Positions 1 to 11,100 are shown, counted from the stretch's first letter. The stretch is DNA of 64,000 nt from Serilophus lunatus (GCA_013399895.1 VXBA01005459.1:1110258-1174257); one strand, 5' to 3'. Translations and numbers: made by a program. Notes: generated by a model from the letters alone, not told the origin.

Positions 1-429
1 ATAAAATATTGACATACATGGGATTTTTAAAATGCATTGTTAAGCCAAAGATAGAGGAATCTTATAAAGCTTTATAAATGCCATGCAAAGTTAATCAGAC
101 AATTTGTCACATCTTCATAATCTTCCTTTAACAAAATAATAATTAAAACCTATTACAGTTCTCTCATGTCACAAATGTTTTACAAAAGCAATTTTTTATA
201 ATGAAGTGATTGCATAGAAATGTTGTATTAGTCATATAGAAACAATGCTAGGTCTCTAGACTTCAGAAATTTTAATTTATGTGTGTGTAGTTAAATAGTA
301 CAGATAACCACATATCAAACTGAGGATTAGACTTCTGAAGTACCAGTGCTGGATTTCTTTTTTTTTTTTTTTTAATTGCTTTGAAAGAGTGATCATTAAG
401 AAATCTTTAAATCAAAATGGTAATCCAAG

Positions 430-696
430 AATCGAGTGATAGGGCAATAGAAAATAGTCTCAAATCTCACCAGGATAGGTTTAGATTGGATGTTAGGAAA
501 AATTTCTTCACCAAAAGGGTTGTCAAGCATTGGAACAGGCTGCTCAGAGAAGTGGTTGAGTCACCATTCCTGGAGATATTTAAAAGATGTGTAGATGTGG
601 TGCTTCAGGACATGGTTCAGTTGTGGACATGGCAGGGTTACGTTAATGGTTTGACTCGATAACCTTAAAGGTCTTTTCCTTATTCTGTGATAATAA
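430..696 (+). mobile_element. CR1 LINE fragment, 3' end
   Basis: This is a 5'-truncated CR1 retrotransposon. It starts in the last part of ORF2 (a region resembling 'agtgacaggacaagaggaaatgg' in the family) and runs through the 3' untranslated region. Recognisable family phrases are 'ggatgttaggaaaaatttc' near 489, 'cattggaacaggctgctcag' near 528, 'cctggagatatttaaaagat' near 570, 'cttcaggacatggttcag' near 603 and 'cttaaaggtcttttcc' near 664. A decayed form of the short 3'-terminal repeat (attctgtgat) follows near 682. The short open frame across 417-662 is a by-product of the element and not a gene. A T-run at 358-373 lies just upstream. Confidence 0.93.
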
Positions 697-1000
697 GCAT
701 TTATCAGGAGAAAGTGTCTGGAAGAACCAAAATTTAATATTCTTTCTTCGATATGACACTTTTTGTTGTGAAATGTGATTTATATAGTGAGGGGATGACA
801 CTGTTACAATGTGTACTGTGTCCTGTTTTCTAGAATTTATTTGAAATCACTTTTAACTTCAAATATTTTTTCCAGATGAATAATTTTTCGTGTGTCCCTT
901 TCATCTTTAAATTAGTTTGATTTATCTCTTTTGTCCTGATGACAATTATGAATTTTTTTGTGATAGTAATGCTTTTGTGATACTTTGTTATTATATGCAG

Positions 1001-1123
1001 GAAATAGTTTTGAAGTATTTTGCACAAGATGAATACCCACGTTTTAATTGGACATCTTTTGATTTGAGAGTGTCTTATAAACTGGAGTTGTCTAAATCTG
1101 GATGGAGTTCACACATCCATCTG
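1001..1123 (+). other. candidate coding exon, 41 codons (unproven)
   Basis: A 123-base open stretch sits between an acceptor-like site (T-rich tract then 'ttatatgcag', ending at 1000) and a donor-like site ('gtgaga' from 1124). It is phase 0 at both ends and begins EIVLKYFAQDEYPRF. The frame stays open to 1207 if no splice is used. I do not recognise the protein. The codons are AT-rich at third positions like the surroundings, so chance is a serious alternative. No partner exon on the + strand with a compatible phase was identified with confidence. Confidence 0.2.
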
Positions 1124-3657
1124 GTGAGAAAAGCAAGACTTTTTTTGGGAAGATATGCATATAAAGAAAGCATGTCCAGATCTACAGATTTAAACTTTTT
1201 GCGATAATCATTAACTGTATCAAAATGCTTTTTGCTTGATTATGCAGTGAGCACAGGCTTTATAGATTTTATTAACTGTATTTTTGAGAATTGTGAGAAA
1301 GTTGTATTTTGTCAGCTAGTCACCAGTCTCAGAAAATACATGTATCTGTATTACCTGCCTGCTGCAAGCAGCAAATTCTATGATCTGAGCATGCTTCTCT
1401 GAAATGGCCCAGTATATATTTCATCTAACTATGCAGATTCTTTTCTTCAGTAAGCTTTCCTGTGTGTGTATTTTCTTGTGTCCATTATCAGGCTGGGCAG
1501 TCCTACCATTTATTTTTACTACCACTGTGTACTGCAGGGGGTTGGCTTCCTGCTGGAAATAAAATCACCTTTTTATGAGATAATTCAGAAAATCGGACAA
1601 TACACGCAAATGTATTGTAGGCTGTGATAGTGAGTCATAAATTCGGGCTAAGAATGTTTTAATTGTAGTATCTTTTTCTTCTGTGGAGAATAAATACAAA
1701 TCCAACTAAGGTATTTTTGCAATATTACCAGGGTAGTTTTCTTATATGCAGTTTCATTTCTTATGAAAGTTGGGCTTTACATGCAGATTTAAATTGTTAA
1801 TAAGTCCATGAAAATTCAGTGAGAGACAAAATTTCATCTTTTATGTTCAGCCATGAAAAAAACAACCCCAAAAAGAAACCAACAAGAGTCCTCAATCAGC
1901 TCTTACTACAATTTAATTATTTATTTTATCTAGACTATTACATTTTTTTTAATGAAGGACACTTTTTCTTATACTTTGAATAAATCAGGTTATTTTAGTG
2001 ACTTAACAGTTAACATTTAACTAGAAAGAACAGCACAGATCATTGTTGAAGCGAAGCAAGAAATTAGTCCAAATTATCTTTCCCTTTTTTTTGAATGTAA
2101 AGCCTGGCAAAGAGGGAGACTAAAGAAGCAATTAATTTGAAGTTCAGGAATTTGTAATTCTGACAGACTAGACAAGATTTCAACTGTGATATCCCTCACA
2201 GTTGTCTAAACAAGGTAATCTTGTGTATATTCTCTTTATTCAGTCATTTGTTATGAAGATATCTCTTGTATTTTTCCTCTTCTTTTTGCTCTCTTTGATG
2301 GCAAGCCCAGAAGAGAGTTTATAAAATCTGCAAGTATTTCTACAAGAGGACAGCCCTATCTGACATGGAGCTGAGGTTACACAGATCACTAGTTTACTGT
2401 TTGAAGGGTTTAGAAGAAGGATTTACTGAGGTGGCAGAAGGCGGTGCATCTCTGTGGAAATGAGAGAGAAGTGAAAACCTACATTGTGTTTGCAAAGTCT
2501 GGACTTTTAAATTGTTAAAGCTTCTTTTGGCAAAAAGATAAACGTGACCTTTAATTTTCTTCATCTAGAACAGGCCTTTCTAAGCTGCAGTGATTCAGGA
2601 CACCAGGCTTCAAATCATGCCTATTTATCAGGCTTTGCATTTTAATTTCTTTGGGTACAAAGCCAAGTATTTCTTTGCATGTCGCCTTCCTGTGGGCTTC
2701 TTAATTAATCAGGGGTTTAGCTGGAATGTTCTGACCTGGGAAATATGCCTCCTTGTGTGATGCTTGCTGTAGCACAACGATGAAGATTCGTCTGAACATT
2801 TAAGATGCTTTTGTGTTAGACATGGTAAGAAACATCTTGTTTCTGGATGATTACCCATAAAACAAAATTAATTCTAGGAAGGGCAAAATTATATTGGCAT
2901 AAGGGATTTTTAAGCTTTGAAGTGTAACACTGTTTAGAAATAATCAAGAAACAAGCAGAGAACAGAAAATGACCCTTAGCTTTAAAACGAAGGCTTGGGT
3001 CACAACTTCATGTGCCAAATGAGTTTCTGAGGAATGTGTAATTCCTTTTACTAACTTTTTGTTTGCTTTCTATTGCAGACTTTTTTATATAGCGTATTAT
3101 CTTGTTAGTATATCTTTGTGCCATCTCCTAAATGCTACTGTTTAGCAAGGTTTAAGAAAACATATTAATACCTTTAAGTCCTCTGATTACAATAAATTTT
3201 AACTAAAGATCCAACACTACCAATAGAAGTTGTAGAGTTCAGCTGACCAAATGCTGTGCTGTGTATGATTCTGAAGTAGACATCTGAAAAGATGAGCTAT
3301 TTCCTCAAAGTGCCAATTTCTTCAAACTGACAACAAGGAAAGGCTGAGCTGGCTAGCTCTCATTGACATCTACTTTCTGCAAACAACGTGCCCCATGATT
3401 GTTCTGAAGCTTCATTATTCAGACCCCGGTTCCACTGTTCCTCTTGTCTGACTTCAGGCACCCAGTTGAACTCGATTTTGCATGGTTCTCTCATTAGACT
3501 ATAGGAAGACAAAGCATAACAGATTGTATCAATCTTTAAAAAAACCCAACAAAATCTCAGTTAATCATGCCTTGCATGAATGTAAAATCATATTAAGATT
3601 AGAAAAAAAAAGGAAACTGCAAATAGGATTTCAGTGGATAAATACAGTAATAGTTAC

Positions 3658-3764
3658 CATTCTCATGCACCACATTTAGCATTTCAGGAGCAACTCCAGT
3701 TGAAGCTAATGTGATGTCTTCATAGTAGAGGGCATCTTTCATCTGAAGAATTAACTTTTTCCTC
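3658..3764 (-). other. candidate coding exon, about 36 codons (unproven)
   Basis: Read on the minus strand, a strong pyrimidine tract ending in 'ttttttcacag' precedes a 107-base stretch that is followed by a donor-like 'gtaact'. The frame that opens after one base (incoming phase 2, outgoing phase 1) is uninterrupted. It contains KKLILQMKDALYYED and then ITLASTGVAPEMLNVVHENG. The composition is balanced and protein-like, more so than the other candidates in this window. I do not recognise the family. A basic start followed by tyrosines would suit a cytoplasmic segment, but that is only an impression. It could still be chance. Confidence 0.35.
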
Positions 3765-4139
3765 CTGTGAAAAAAGAAAAAAAAAAGATGTGTTATAATG
3801 ATGATTTAAATGCTCGTTTAGAGGTCTATCTTACCAACTATCCTGCAGGTTTCACTTGTATTAGGATCAGCTGTCCCACCCCAGGGAGTCAGTTTGGGAT
3901 ACGATACTTCTAACTATATAAGGTATTTCTCTTTTTCTGAAAGCTTCATTACACCTTTTCCCTTCAGCAATTGCTTTGGGAACACTCCCAAAGATAAATC
4001 AGGATTATGGTTGTTAGAAGGGCAGAGCAGTATCCAGAGAACAAAAAGAGAGTAGTAAATAGTGGCATAGAACTGAATAAAAGAAATCAAATCGGTAAAA
4101 ATGCAAAAGGAAGACTGAATAAACTCATTGGAAAGAAGA

Positions 4140-4405
4140 TGTCACAGAATCTCAGAATGGTTGAGGTGAGAAGCGACCTCTGGAGATCATTTGGTTCAAT
4201 CATGCTGCTCAAACAGGGCCACTTAGAACAGGTGGCTAAGGACCATGTGCAGATGACTTCTGAGTGTCTTCAAGGATGAAGACCCCCTCGTCTCCTTGGA
4301 CAACCTGTGCCAGTGCTCAGTCACCTTCACAGTTGTAAAATGTTTCCTGCTGTTCAGAGAAAACTTCCTCTGTTTCAGTTTGTACCTGTTGCCTCTAGTC
4401 CTAGT
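4140..4405 (-). mobile_element. CR1 LINE fragment, 3' end (reverse)
   Basis: This is a CR1 3' end in reverse orientation. The left edge 'tcacagaatctcagaatgg' is the decayed terminal repeat. It is followed by the family phrases 'cgacctctggagatcat' near 4175, 'gtcttcaaggatgaagac' near 4265, 'caacctgtgccagtgctcag' near 4301 and 'gtttgtacctgttgcctc' near 4379. The element is 5'-truncated at about 4405, as is usual for CR1. The 90-codon frame at 4007-4279 runs into it and is not a gene. Confidence 0.93.
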
Positions 4406-6527
4406 TCAATGCATGAATTCAGAGGAAACGAGCTATACAGGAAAGTGATGGCAGAATAAAGAAATACAAATCTGTTTGGAAAAGACTGGAGAATATTTAT
4501 GAGTATTACCTGTCTAAGTGCCCAGGAGACTAAAACCAAAATGACAAAATCACAAGGATTATTAATGAAGTAGTAAGATAATTGAAACTACATACAATGA
4601 GGAAGTGAAATGGGCAAGTATGAGATAGCATCAAACACATTGTTAATTCTACCCAAATCTACGCACATTGCAAAATCTACGCAAAACTCAAATGAGAGAG
4701 GAAAAAAAAATCTCTGAATTTTACATTTTACATTACTATTGGTTACATCTGTACAGACTCCATTTGGACACATTTTTTTGTTGCGTTCTGGCAAAAAACT
4801 TGAGGCAACATGCCATTGTGTATGTTTATTCCTATTCTATATAAAATTGTTTTTTAATCCTGCATAATTCTAGTATTCTTTAAATGTCCTCTGTTTTCTG
4901 CTTTCTTTTGTTGATCCCTTCTTTATTTTCATTCAATGCATGTTTTTCTCTTATCTCTCTGCCTTCCCCGTGGTGTACTGCCTGTAGTCAATCATATTTG
5001 TATTGCAGAAATTTCCAGTTCTTCACAAGTATTCACCTTCCGTTTTTCCTTAATATCTAAGCCAAGAGATGGCTGCTGCAAGACTGTTATCTAACATTAA
5101 ATTGATAATATTATCTGTTACATTAAAATGTGCTAGATAATAAACTCCTGGATCTGATTTGTTTTCTCATGCAGAGTAGTCAGTGATACAGATTCAAACA
5201 ATGTATTCCAAATGAATAACCTGTGTGGAGGAACAAATGTAAATGTTGCCTAAAAGGAGAATTAGTGCCTTTCCTCTCTATCACATCCTATTCAACCTAC
5301 TGTAAAAACAGCAGATTTTCAAACATAGGAGACCTATTCTAGAAATTAAAACATGCTTCATGGAAAAGCTATACTTTACATAACAAAATATATGAACTCG
5401 TATAATAAAATGAAAAATCTTTCATATGAAAAATTTTCCTTATTTTTGTATGACTTATAGTGAAGCACATTGTTTCTGAAGGAACTTCAGGAACTAAAAT
5501 GGTAATGTGACATTCATTATAACATAATGACCAATCTTAAGTTGTAACAGGAAACATATTCTTACAGAATTGAGAATTCCAAAGTTAGTAGGTTCCAAAA
5601 TCATAGTACAGTAAATTAACAACTAAAGACAAATACCCTCAGAAATAATCTAAACTAGTTTGTTAGACTTACTGCTTTTACTAGATCTGTACCATAGCTT
5701 TCAATCCATAGTCTTTCTATCTATATCACAAATAAGATGCTCATCTTCAATAAAGCTATTGTGGAAAAACTTCTGTAAAGGAAAAAGTGTTGTTAGTTCA
5801 AAGAAATCCTGTCTACTCAAAAGTTCCCCCTACTTGTCATTTTTATGGGAAATTATTTTTAGATGTTTTGGGGGACTTGGGACACTTTTATTTTTATCTT
5901 TTATTTATTTAATTAGAAGTATTTCTTTTGAAATGGAGAATGTAAGATATGTTTTAGTTAAGTTTAGGTTTTTGAGGAGTATTTGTAGGTGCTAAGTGGA
6001 GTTCATGCTCTGTCCTACAGATTCAGATAAACCAAAAAACCCAAGATAAGATCAGAGTGCATTTTTTCTTTTCTTTTTTTTTTTTTGCCTGTTGTTTTCT
6101 TGCACAGCCTATGCTGAAATAAGGTAGAACAAGTCTATTTCAGGTAAAGCTCCTATTGATTCCATGGACAGGAAGATGAATATGGAAACTAATGGTCTTC
6201 TGAAGCAGAATGATTGTGTTTGTTCAGTGACTTGGTGCCACATACAAAATGGTTGCTATTGACTTTTTGTCAACCTCAACTATTCTTTTTTGCTTCAAAG
6301 AGATTCTTATTAATTCTGTTTCAAAGCCTATGAAGGCATGTTTTATCAAAGGCTTTATCGGCATGGTGGAAGTGGATTTTCTAAGAAACCCTGTTGACTT
6401 CTTGAGTCAATTATTCCATTAAAGCTGCTTGTATGATTTTTCAGAACATCAGTGTTGTAGGAAAGAGGTAATCTTGCTATTTTCTGGCATGCTGAAGGTT
6501 TTTGTGTTCTTACCTACATTATTCTTT
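4406..6527. other. AT-rich unique sequence, nothing identified
   Basis: No repeat family or gene was recognised. A T-rich run lies at about 6063-6086. A minus-strand stretch at 5673-5772 has excellent splice-like borders but carries stops in all frames (see the rejected list). Confidence 0.6.
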
Positions 6528-6681
6528 ACAGAACTATGGAATATTTGAGGCTGTAATGCACCTCTGGAGATGATCTACTTCACCTCTCCTCCTAAAACAC
6601 TATAATCTAAAGCTGATTGCCCAGTTCCTTGTCTAGCTTTGAATATCACCAAGGATGAAGACTCCATGGCCTCCCTGGGCA
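6528..6681 (-). mobile_element. CR1 LINE fragment, 3' end (reverse), part of a mosaic
   Basis: An eroded CR1 3' end in reverse orientation. 'acctctggagatgatctact' near 6560, 'ttgaatatcaccaaggatga' near 6639 and 'cctccctgggca' ending at 6681 match the reverse complement of the usual CR1 tail. Position 6681 abuts a CR1 piece in the opposite direction. The fragment could be an independent insertion, or the 3' end belonging to the reverse-orientation element at 7223-8178. Confidence 0.85.
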
Positions 6682-6683
6682 CT

Positions 6684-7222
6684 GGAAAGGGACCTTGGGT
6701 TCCAGGTTGATGGCAAGTTGAATATGAGTCAGCAGTGCCCTGGCAACCAGGAGGGACAACCATGTCCTGAAGGGAATTGGGCAAAGCATCACCAGCCGGT
6801 CAGGGGAGGTGATTGTCCCACTCTGCTCTGCACTCATGTGGCCTCACCTTGAATATTGAGTGAAGTTTTGGATGCCACAATATAAGGAAGATATTAAGCT
6901 CTTAGAGAGCAGCCAAAGGAGGGCCAAAAATAGGGCAGAAGACCTAGAAGGGAAGGGTGTGAGGAATGGTCAAGGTCACTTTTCTAGTTCAGCCTGGAAG
7001 AGACTGAGGGGTGACCTTGTAGCAATCTACAGCTTCTTCACGAGGGGATGCAGAAAGGCAGCCACTGATCTCTCTGTTTACAGGACCTGAGGGAATGGCC
7101 TGAAGTTATGTCAGGGGCAGTTTAAGTTGGAAATAAGGAAGAAGTTTTTCACCCAGAGGATGTTTGGGCACCCCAGGGGAGTTTTCATATCGCCAAGCAT
7201 GTTCCAGAAGCAATAAACAATG
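6684..7222 (+). mobile_element. CR1 LINE fragment, ORF2 C-terminus plus start of 3' UTR
   Basis: A decayed CR1 piece on the plus strand, covering the end of the reverse-transcriptase frame and the start of the 3' UTR. Recognisable phrases are 'gaatatgagtcagcagtg' near 6720, 'gtgattgtcccactctgctc' near 6809, 'gcctcaccttgaatattgag' near 6841, 'gagactgaggggtgacctt' near 7000 and 'ttcacccagaggatg' near 7148. Peptide echoes include RDLGFQVDGKLNMSQQ. Several indels break the frame. The 3' terminus is missing: the match stops at 'caatg' (7222), where reverse-orientation CR1 begins. Its 3'-UTR type appears to differ from that of 6528-6681. Confidence 0.88.
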
Positions 7223-7228
7223 TGCTGA

Positions 7229-7937
7229 CTCATGTCAAGTCTCCCATCCACCAGCACTTCCAAGTCTCTCTCTGTCTGCCCACTCTCCAGCCACTCCGGC
7301 CCCAGCTTATAGCTCTGCATGGGGTTATTGCGACCAAAGGGTAAGACCCGGCACTTGGACTTGTTGAATCTCATCCCATTGGAATCTGCCCATCCCTTCA
7401 ACCTGTCCAGATCCCTCTACAGGGCCCTCCTACCCTCCAACAGATTGACATCTGCTCCAAGCTTGGTATCATCTGCAAACTTACTAATGAAGGACTCTTT
7501 CACATCTTCAAGGTCATCAATAAAGATGTTAAACAGAACCGAGCCCAACGCCGATCCCNNNNNNNNNNNNNNNNNNNNNNNNNNNNNNNNNNNNNNNNNN
7601 NNNNNNNNNNNNNNNNNNNNNNNNNNNNNNNNNNNNNNNNNNNNNNNNNNNNNNNNNNNNNNNNNNNNNNNNNNNNNNNNNNNNNNNNNNNNNNNNNNNN
7701 NNNNNNNNNNNNNNNNNNNNNNNNNNNNNNNNACCTGTGAGCCAAGATTGCTGATAAATGATGGAGAGTGGCTTAGCAAGCTCATCTGCCAGCTCTCTCA
7801 TCACCCTAGGGTGGATCCCATCCGGTCCCATGGAATTATGAGGATCCAAACGGTTCAGTAAATCTCTAACTTCTTCCTCCTGGATTACAGGGGGAGTATA
7901 CTGAACCGTAACCCCATCTACCAGTTCAGGGACAAGT
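7229..7937 (-). pseudogene. CR1 ORF2 reverse-transcriptase remnant (gap-interrupted)
   Basis: In life this enzyme copies CR1 RNA into DNA at the insertion site. The N-terminal part (about 7937-7733) reads PPVIQEEEVRDLLNRLDPHN, then SMGPDGIHPRVMRELADELA and SIIYQQSWLTG, the finger region typical of CR1. After the gap, the palm reads LFNIFIDDL and SKFADDTKLG. The catalytic FADD motif is intact at 7468-7479. Downstream are LLEGRRAL and SKCRVLPFGRNNP, ending at RDLEVLVDGRLDMSQ. The family normally has well over 100 codons between SWLTG and LFNIF, more than the 174 N would allow, so the gap length is probably arbitrary or the copy is deleted. Not functional: no endonuclease, no 3' end. Confidence 0.85.
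7559..7732. other. assembly gap (174 N)
   Basis: A run of 174 undetermined bases lies entirely inside the reverse-orientation CR1. The flanks belong to the same element in the same orientation, so the missing sequence is most likely the central palm region of its reverse transcriptase. Confidence 0.98.
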
Positions 7938-8178
7938 ACTGAGCAGAAAACCACCTGTGCTCCTACCCCACCAATTAACGGACCCATTTCCTTAATCTCC
8001 TTCTTAATCACCCTAGTACCCCTCTTATCAAGTTAATCACTGCCATCCTAAATAACCAGCAGTGGATAATAATCTCAGGGCCGTATCAATTCTGGGAGTC
8101 TCTTAGCAATGTCCTGTACCCAGGCTCCAGGAAGCCAGCATACCTCCCTATGGGATGGATCTGGCATGCTAATCTGTC
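7938..8178 (-). pseudogene. CR1 ORF1 esterase-like remnant
   Basis: CR1 ORF1 encodes an RNA-associated protein with an SGNH/GDSL esterase-like domain. The minus strand here reads MPDPSHREVCWLPGAWVQDI, then AKRLPELIRP, stop, DYYPLLVI, stop, DGSD, stop. It continues with IKKEIKEMGPLIGGVGAQVV and FCSVL before switching to ORF2 sequence at about 7937. In the family the motif after PLLV is a V-G-T/S-N/D type loop, here decayed to DGSD. Three in-frame stops show it is dead. The assignment rests on memory of the family. Confidence 0.7.
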
Positions 8179-11100
8179 ATTTGTTCATGTAATTAGATCA
8201 TTGTGGGGTAGTTGTCTTTGGGTAGGATAGGATTCAGTTTCCTAAAAGTATATTTGCTAGATAATTTGAAACTCTCTTTGTTGATCTAAGTTCACTACAT
8301 GGAGTTGGCAAAGAGGGTGTAATTCACAGAGATTTGCATCCTGATTACTTCTCAGTGTGATACCCAAGATACTCAGTGGCAGGTAAAATGGCCCCAGCTG
8401 CCCCCATTTCACATTTAAATCCTGTATTGAGTGACTGGACAGATAAATCACTCTCTAGTCTCTGACGTAGTGTCTGCATCTCTGCAGAGTACAACAGCTT
8501 AGCTACCTAGATTTTGGTTGTTGTAACCTCTGTTTGAGTCCCACTCTGGTTGCCTTGATTCCTATTAAATACAACTCTTCTAAAGTAAGAATCATCTGGG
8601 CTGTTTGATATGTTTGCCTTTAGATAATTTGCATCCTTAAAATGTCTGTTTCTTGTTAGTGGTTATAAAGGGATGCCACATATCTGATTTTTATGTATTC
8701 CACTCCTCAGCAATGTAGCTTAGGCTAGTTTGACATAGAAAGCATTGAATCTATTTTTCAGCAAGGTGCGTGTACATCAAGTTAATTTTCTTCTAAATAA
8801 TGAGTCAAAGAGAGTCTCTCATAACCTACCCATGTTTTTTGTAGATTAAAATCATTCCAATTATTTTTTATAATGGTTTGCTATTATTACTTGTCATATC
8901 TTAATTATGGCTACTTATATTGCCTTTTCTTTCTCTCCAGTCATTTTTAGTATGCATTATTCTTCCCTGGTCATTATTGATATTGTACAACATAGTGATT
9001 GAGTAAATATGGATGTTTCTGTAAATTAGTCCTTCCCTCTAGCTAAAGAGGACAAAAAAAAAAATAAAGAAAAAGAGAAGTTGAAAAGTTATTGCTCAAA
9101 CACCAATCATTAAGTACCTATTAAATTTCTAGTTCAAGAGAACCTACTTTCAAAAACTAAAAGCACCTTAGTAATCTAGAGGAGTAAATATCCCAACTTT
9201 TCTTGAATTTCATTTTATAATATACATTTTAAATATCTAGATATAGCTACATACTCCAGTTTTATTTCAGATTTGTAAGTTTCTTAATGTGCAATTGTTT
9301 TCTGAGATATATATGTATATTGTATATAACTGCTGTGGGTTTTGTTCAGTACAGTAATCCTGCTCTGAGGTAAAAGCTTTTTCTTTTATTAGTAAGGATT
9401 TACATTCTCTGTGTGGAAAACCTGAGAAAGATATTATTTGTCATTAACTTAATTTTGTATTAAACCAAGTTTATATTAATCACCTTGCAGATATTCTCAG
9501 GATGTGTAAAAGTAATTAAAATAAGTATATACCTTGTGATGTGAAGTTTCTTCACAGATTTTGATTTAGCAGCTTTACTAATGGTCAAAGGAGCAGAACA
9601 TCAGTAAAAAGCTGAAGAACAAAACACTCTGAAATCCTAATATATTAGAAATGGAAAACAAGTAAGAATGAAGACAGAAAACGTGTAATTGTGTTTAGGC
9701 CTACTTCATTTCCCTCACCCATTTCCAAAACCAGTCTTTCTCCACTTACCAGTGCTAAGAATTGTTTAACCAGTGCATGTTTAAACACTCAGACCATTTA
9801 AATCATTTTGCATACTAAGTTTTTGGTGTAATCCTGCTTGAATGCCGGATTTTGTAATACTGCTTGAGTTTATTTAAAATTTCTAATGCAAAGCGCTGCC
9901 TTACCTAAATAAAGTTAGAACAAAACAGGCTTATCATGCATAATGCTCTACATAGGGAAAGGGCTCATCTAGAATTTCATATAGAAATGGAAAATGATAC
10001 AATGCAGAAATTCTTTAAGAAAGTAAGCAAAATCCCACAAGTATTTGAAAAGTGTAATGAGGCTTTTTATTGTGAGCTACAGTGGGGAACATGCAACAAA
10101 GGAGCTTGGCTGCTACCTTTTTATTCTTTAGAAGGAGTTGGAAAAGTCTCTCCCTCCTAAGGCCCTGTTTCACTGGCTGCTTTCCCAAGGACTCACTGAC
10201 CTTGGCGAGAATGAGATGCAGTATTTCTGTAACTGCAAAGGAATGGGACATCAGTTTGTTGGAGTAAAACACGCATGGTTTATTTTACTGTTGACATCTA
10301 AAGTAACTGAGACTCTAACTCTGAAGATCAAACCAAATATTCTGATTTACAATGAAAGATTGAAAGGCATACATGTAAAATGGTCTGATGTTTTCTATCT
10401 GAAAATCAGCAGCCTCAGTTGATTCTGTCAGAAGTGACAAAGTGATCTTCACAGAGAAACTGGATGCTGTAATGGTAACACAACTGGAAGTATCAGTGAT
10501 GTAGATTCCATTTTGTTGCACCATCAAAGGCAGGCTAAACACAGATGGGAAAAATGTGTTCTCTGGCTGTGTCTTTTGCTAGATCATGCTGCCAGCAAAG
10601 AAATGCAAGTGGATGTTTGAACCACAGGTAGTAACATTCTTGACTTCTATGTGTTTCTTCAAATTGTCAGATAACTCTATCTTGTACATACTGTAGATAA
10701 TGAGCAGTTTGTTTTGCTTGTGTTACAAGTTTTTGGACATTTGTATGTGGATGACCCAGGTAAGAAGAAAGAAAGCATTGAATCTTATTTGTTACAGTTG
10801 TATGACCACACCTGCTTCCTCTTTCACTTCCTCTTGAATTGTAAGAGAGAAAAAATTTAAAAGCATCCATAGAAGCCCTTAGAAGACCAGAACATTTTCC
10901 TCAATCTTAGTTTTTTTTCCTTCATTCACAAATGTGTGGTAACTCCTCTGCCTTGTCCATCCAATTTACTCTCATTAAGGCTCCCCGCCATTATGGTCTG
11001 CTTCCTTCATGTCCCATACATTGGCCTTTGAGAAATCCAGTAACACCTCATATCCTTTCTTTGCACACAGAAAGCTAGATAACTGTATCTTTTTTGCATT

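Larger units (their letters stand above)
697..4139. other. AT-rich unique sequence, no proven gene
   Basis: I see no recognisable repeat and no long open frame here. Homopolymer-rich patches are common (for example A-rich near 1855-1880 and 3536-3612). The only items that stand out are two open stretches flanked by splice-like signals, listed separately at 1001-1123 (+) and 3658-3764 (-). Confidence 0.6.
7223..8178 (-). mobile_element. CR1 LINE, reverse: ORF1 fragment joined to ORF2 RT, both ends missing
   Basis: The largest CR1 piece here. Read on the minus strand, it begins in an ORF1 esterase-like segment (about 8178 to 7938). It passes straight into ORF2 at the start of the reverse-transcriptase domain, is interrupted by the N run at 7559-7732, and ends near the thumb region at 7223. 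The endonuclease domain that should lie between ORF1 and the reverse transcriptase is absent, and so is the whole 3' end. The two coding remnants are listed separately. The open frames in both directions across this interval are remnants or shadows of the element. Confidence 0.9.

Noticed and set aside
5673..5772. Minus-strand stretch with near-ideal splice borders (ctttttcctttacag before, gtaagt after).
   Set aside because: All three frames contain a stop, so it cannot be an internal coding exon as it stands. A non-coding exon is possible, but nothing else supports it.
10138..10422. CNCKGMGHQ in a plus-strand frame, looking like a retroviral zinc knuckle.
   Set aside because: The spacing does not match the CCHC pattern and the final cysteine is missing; no other retroviral motif is nearby.
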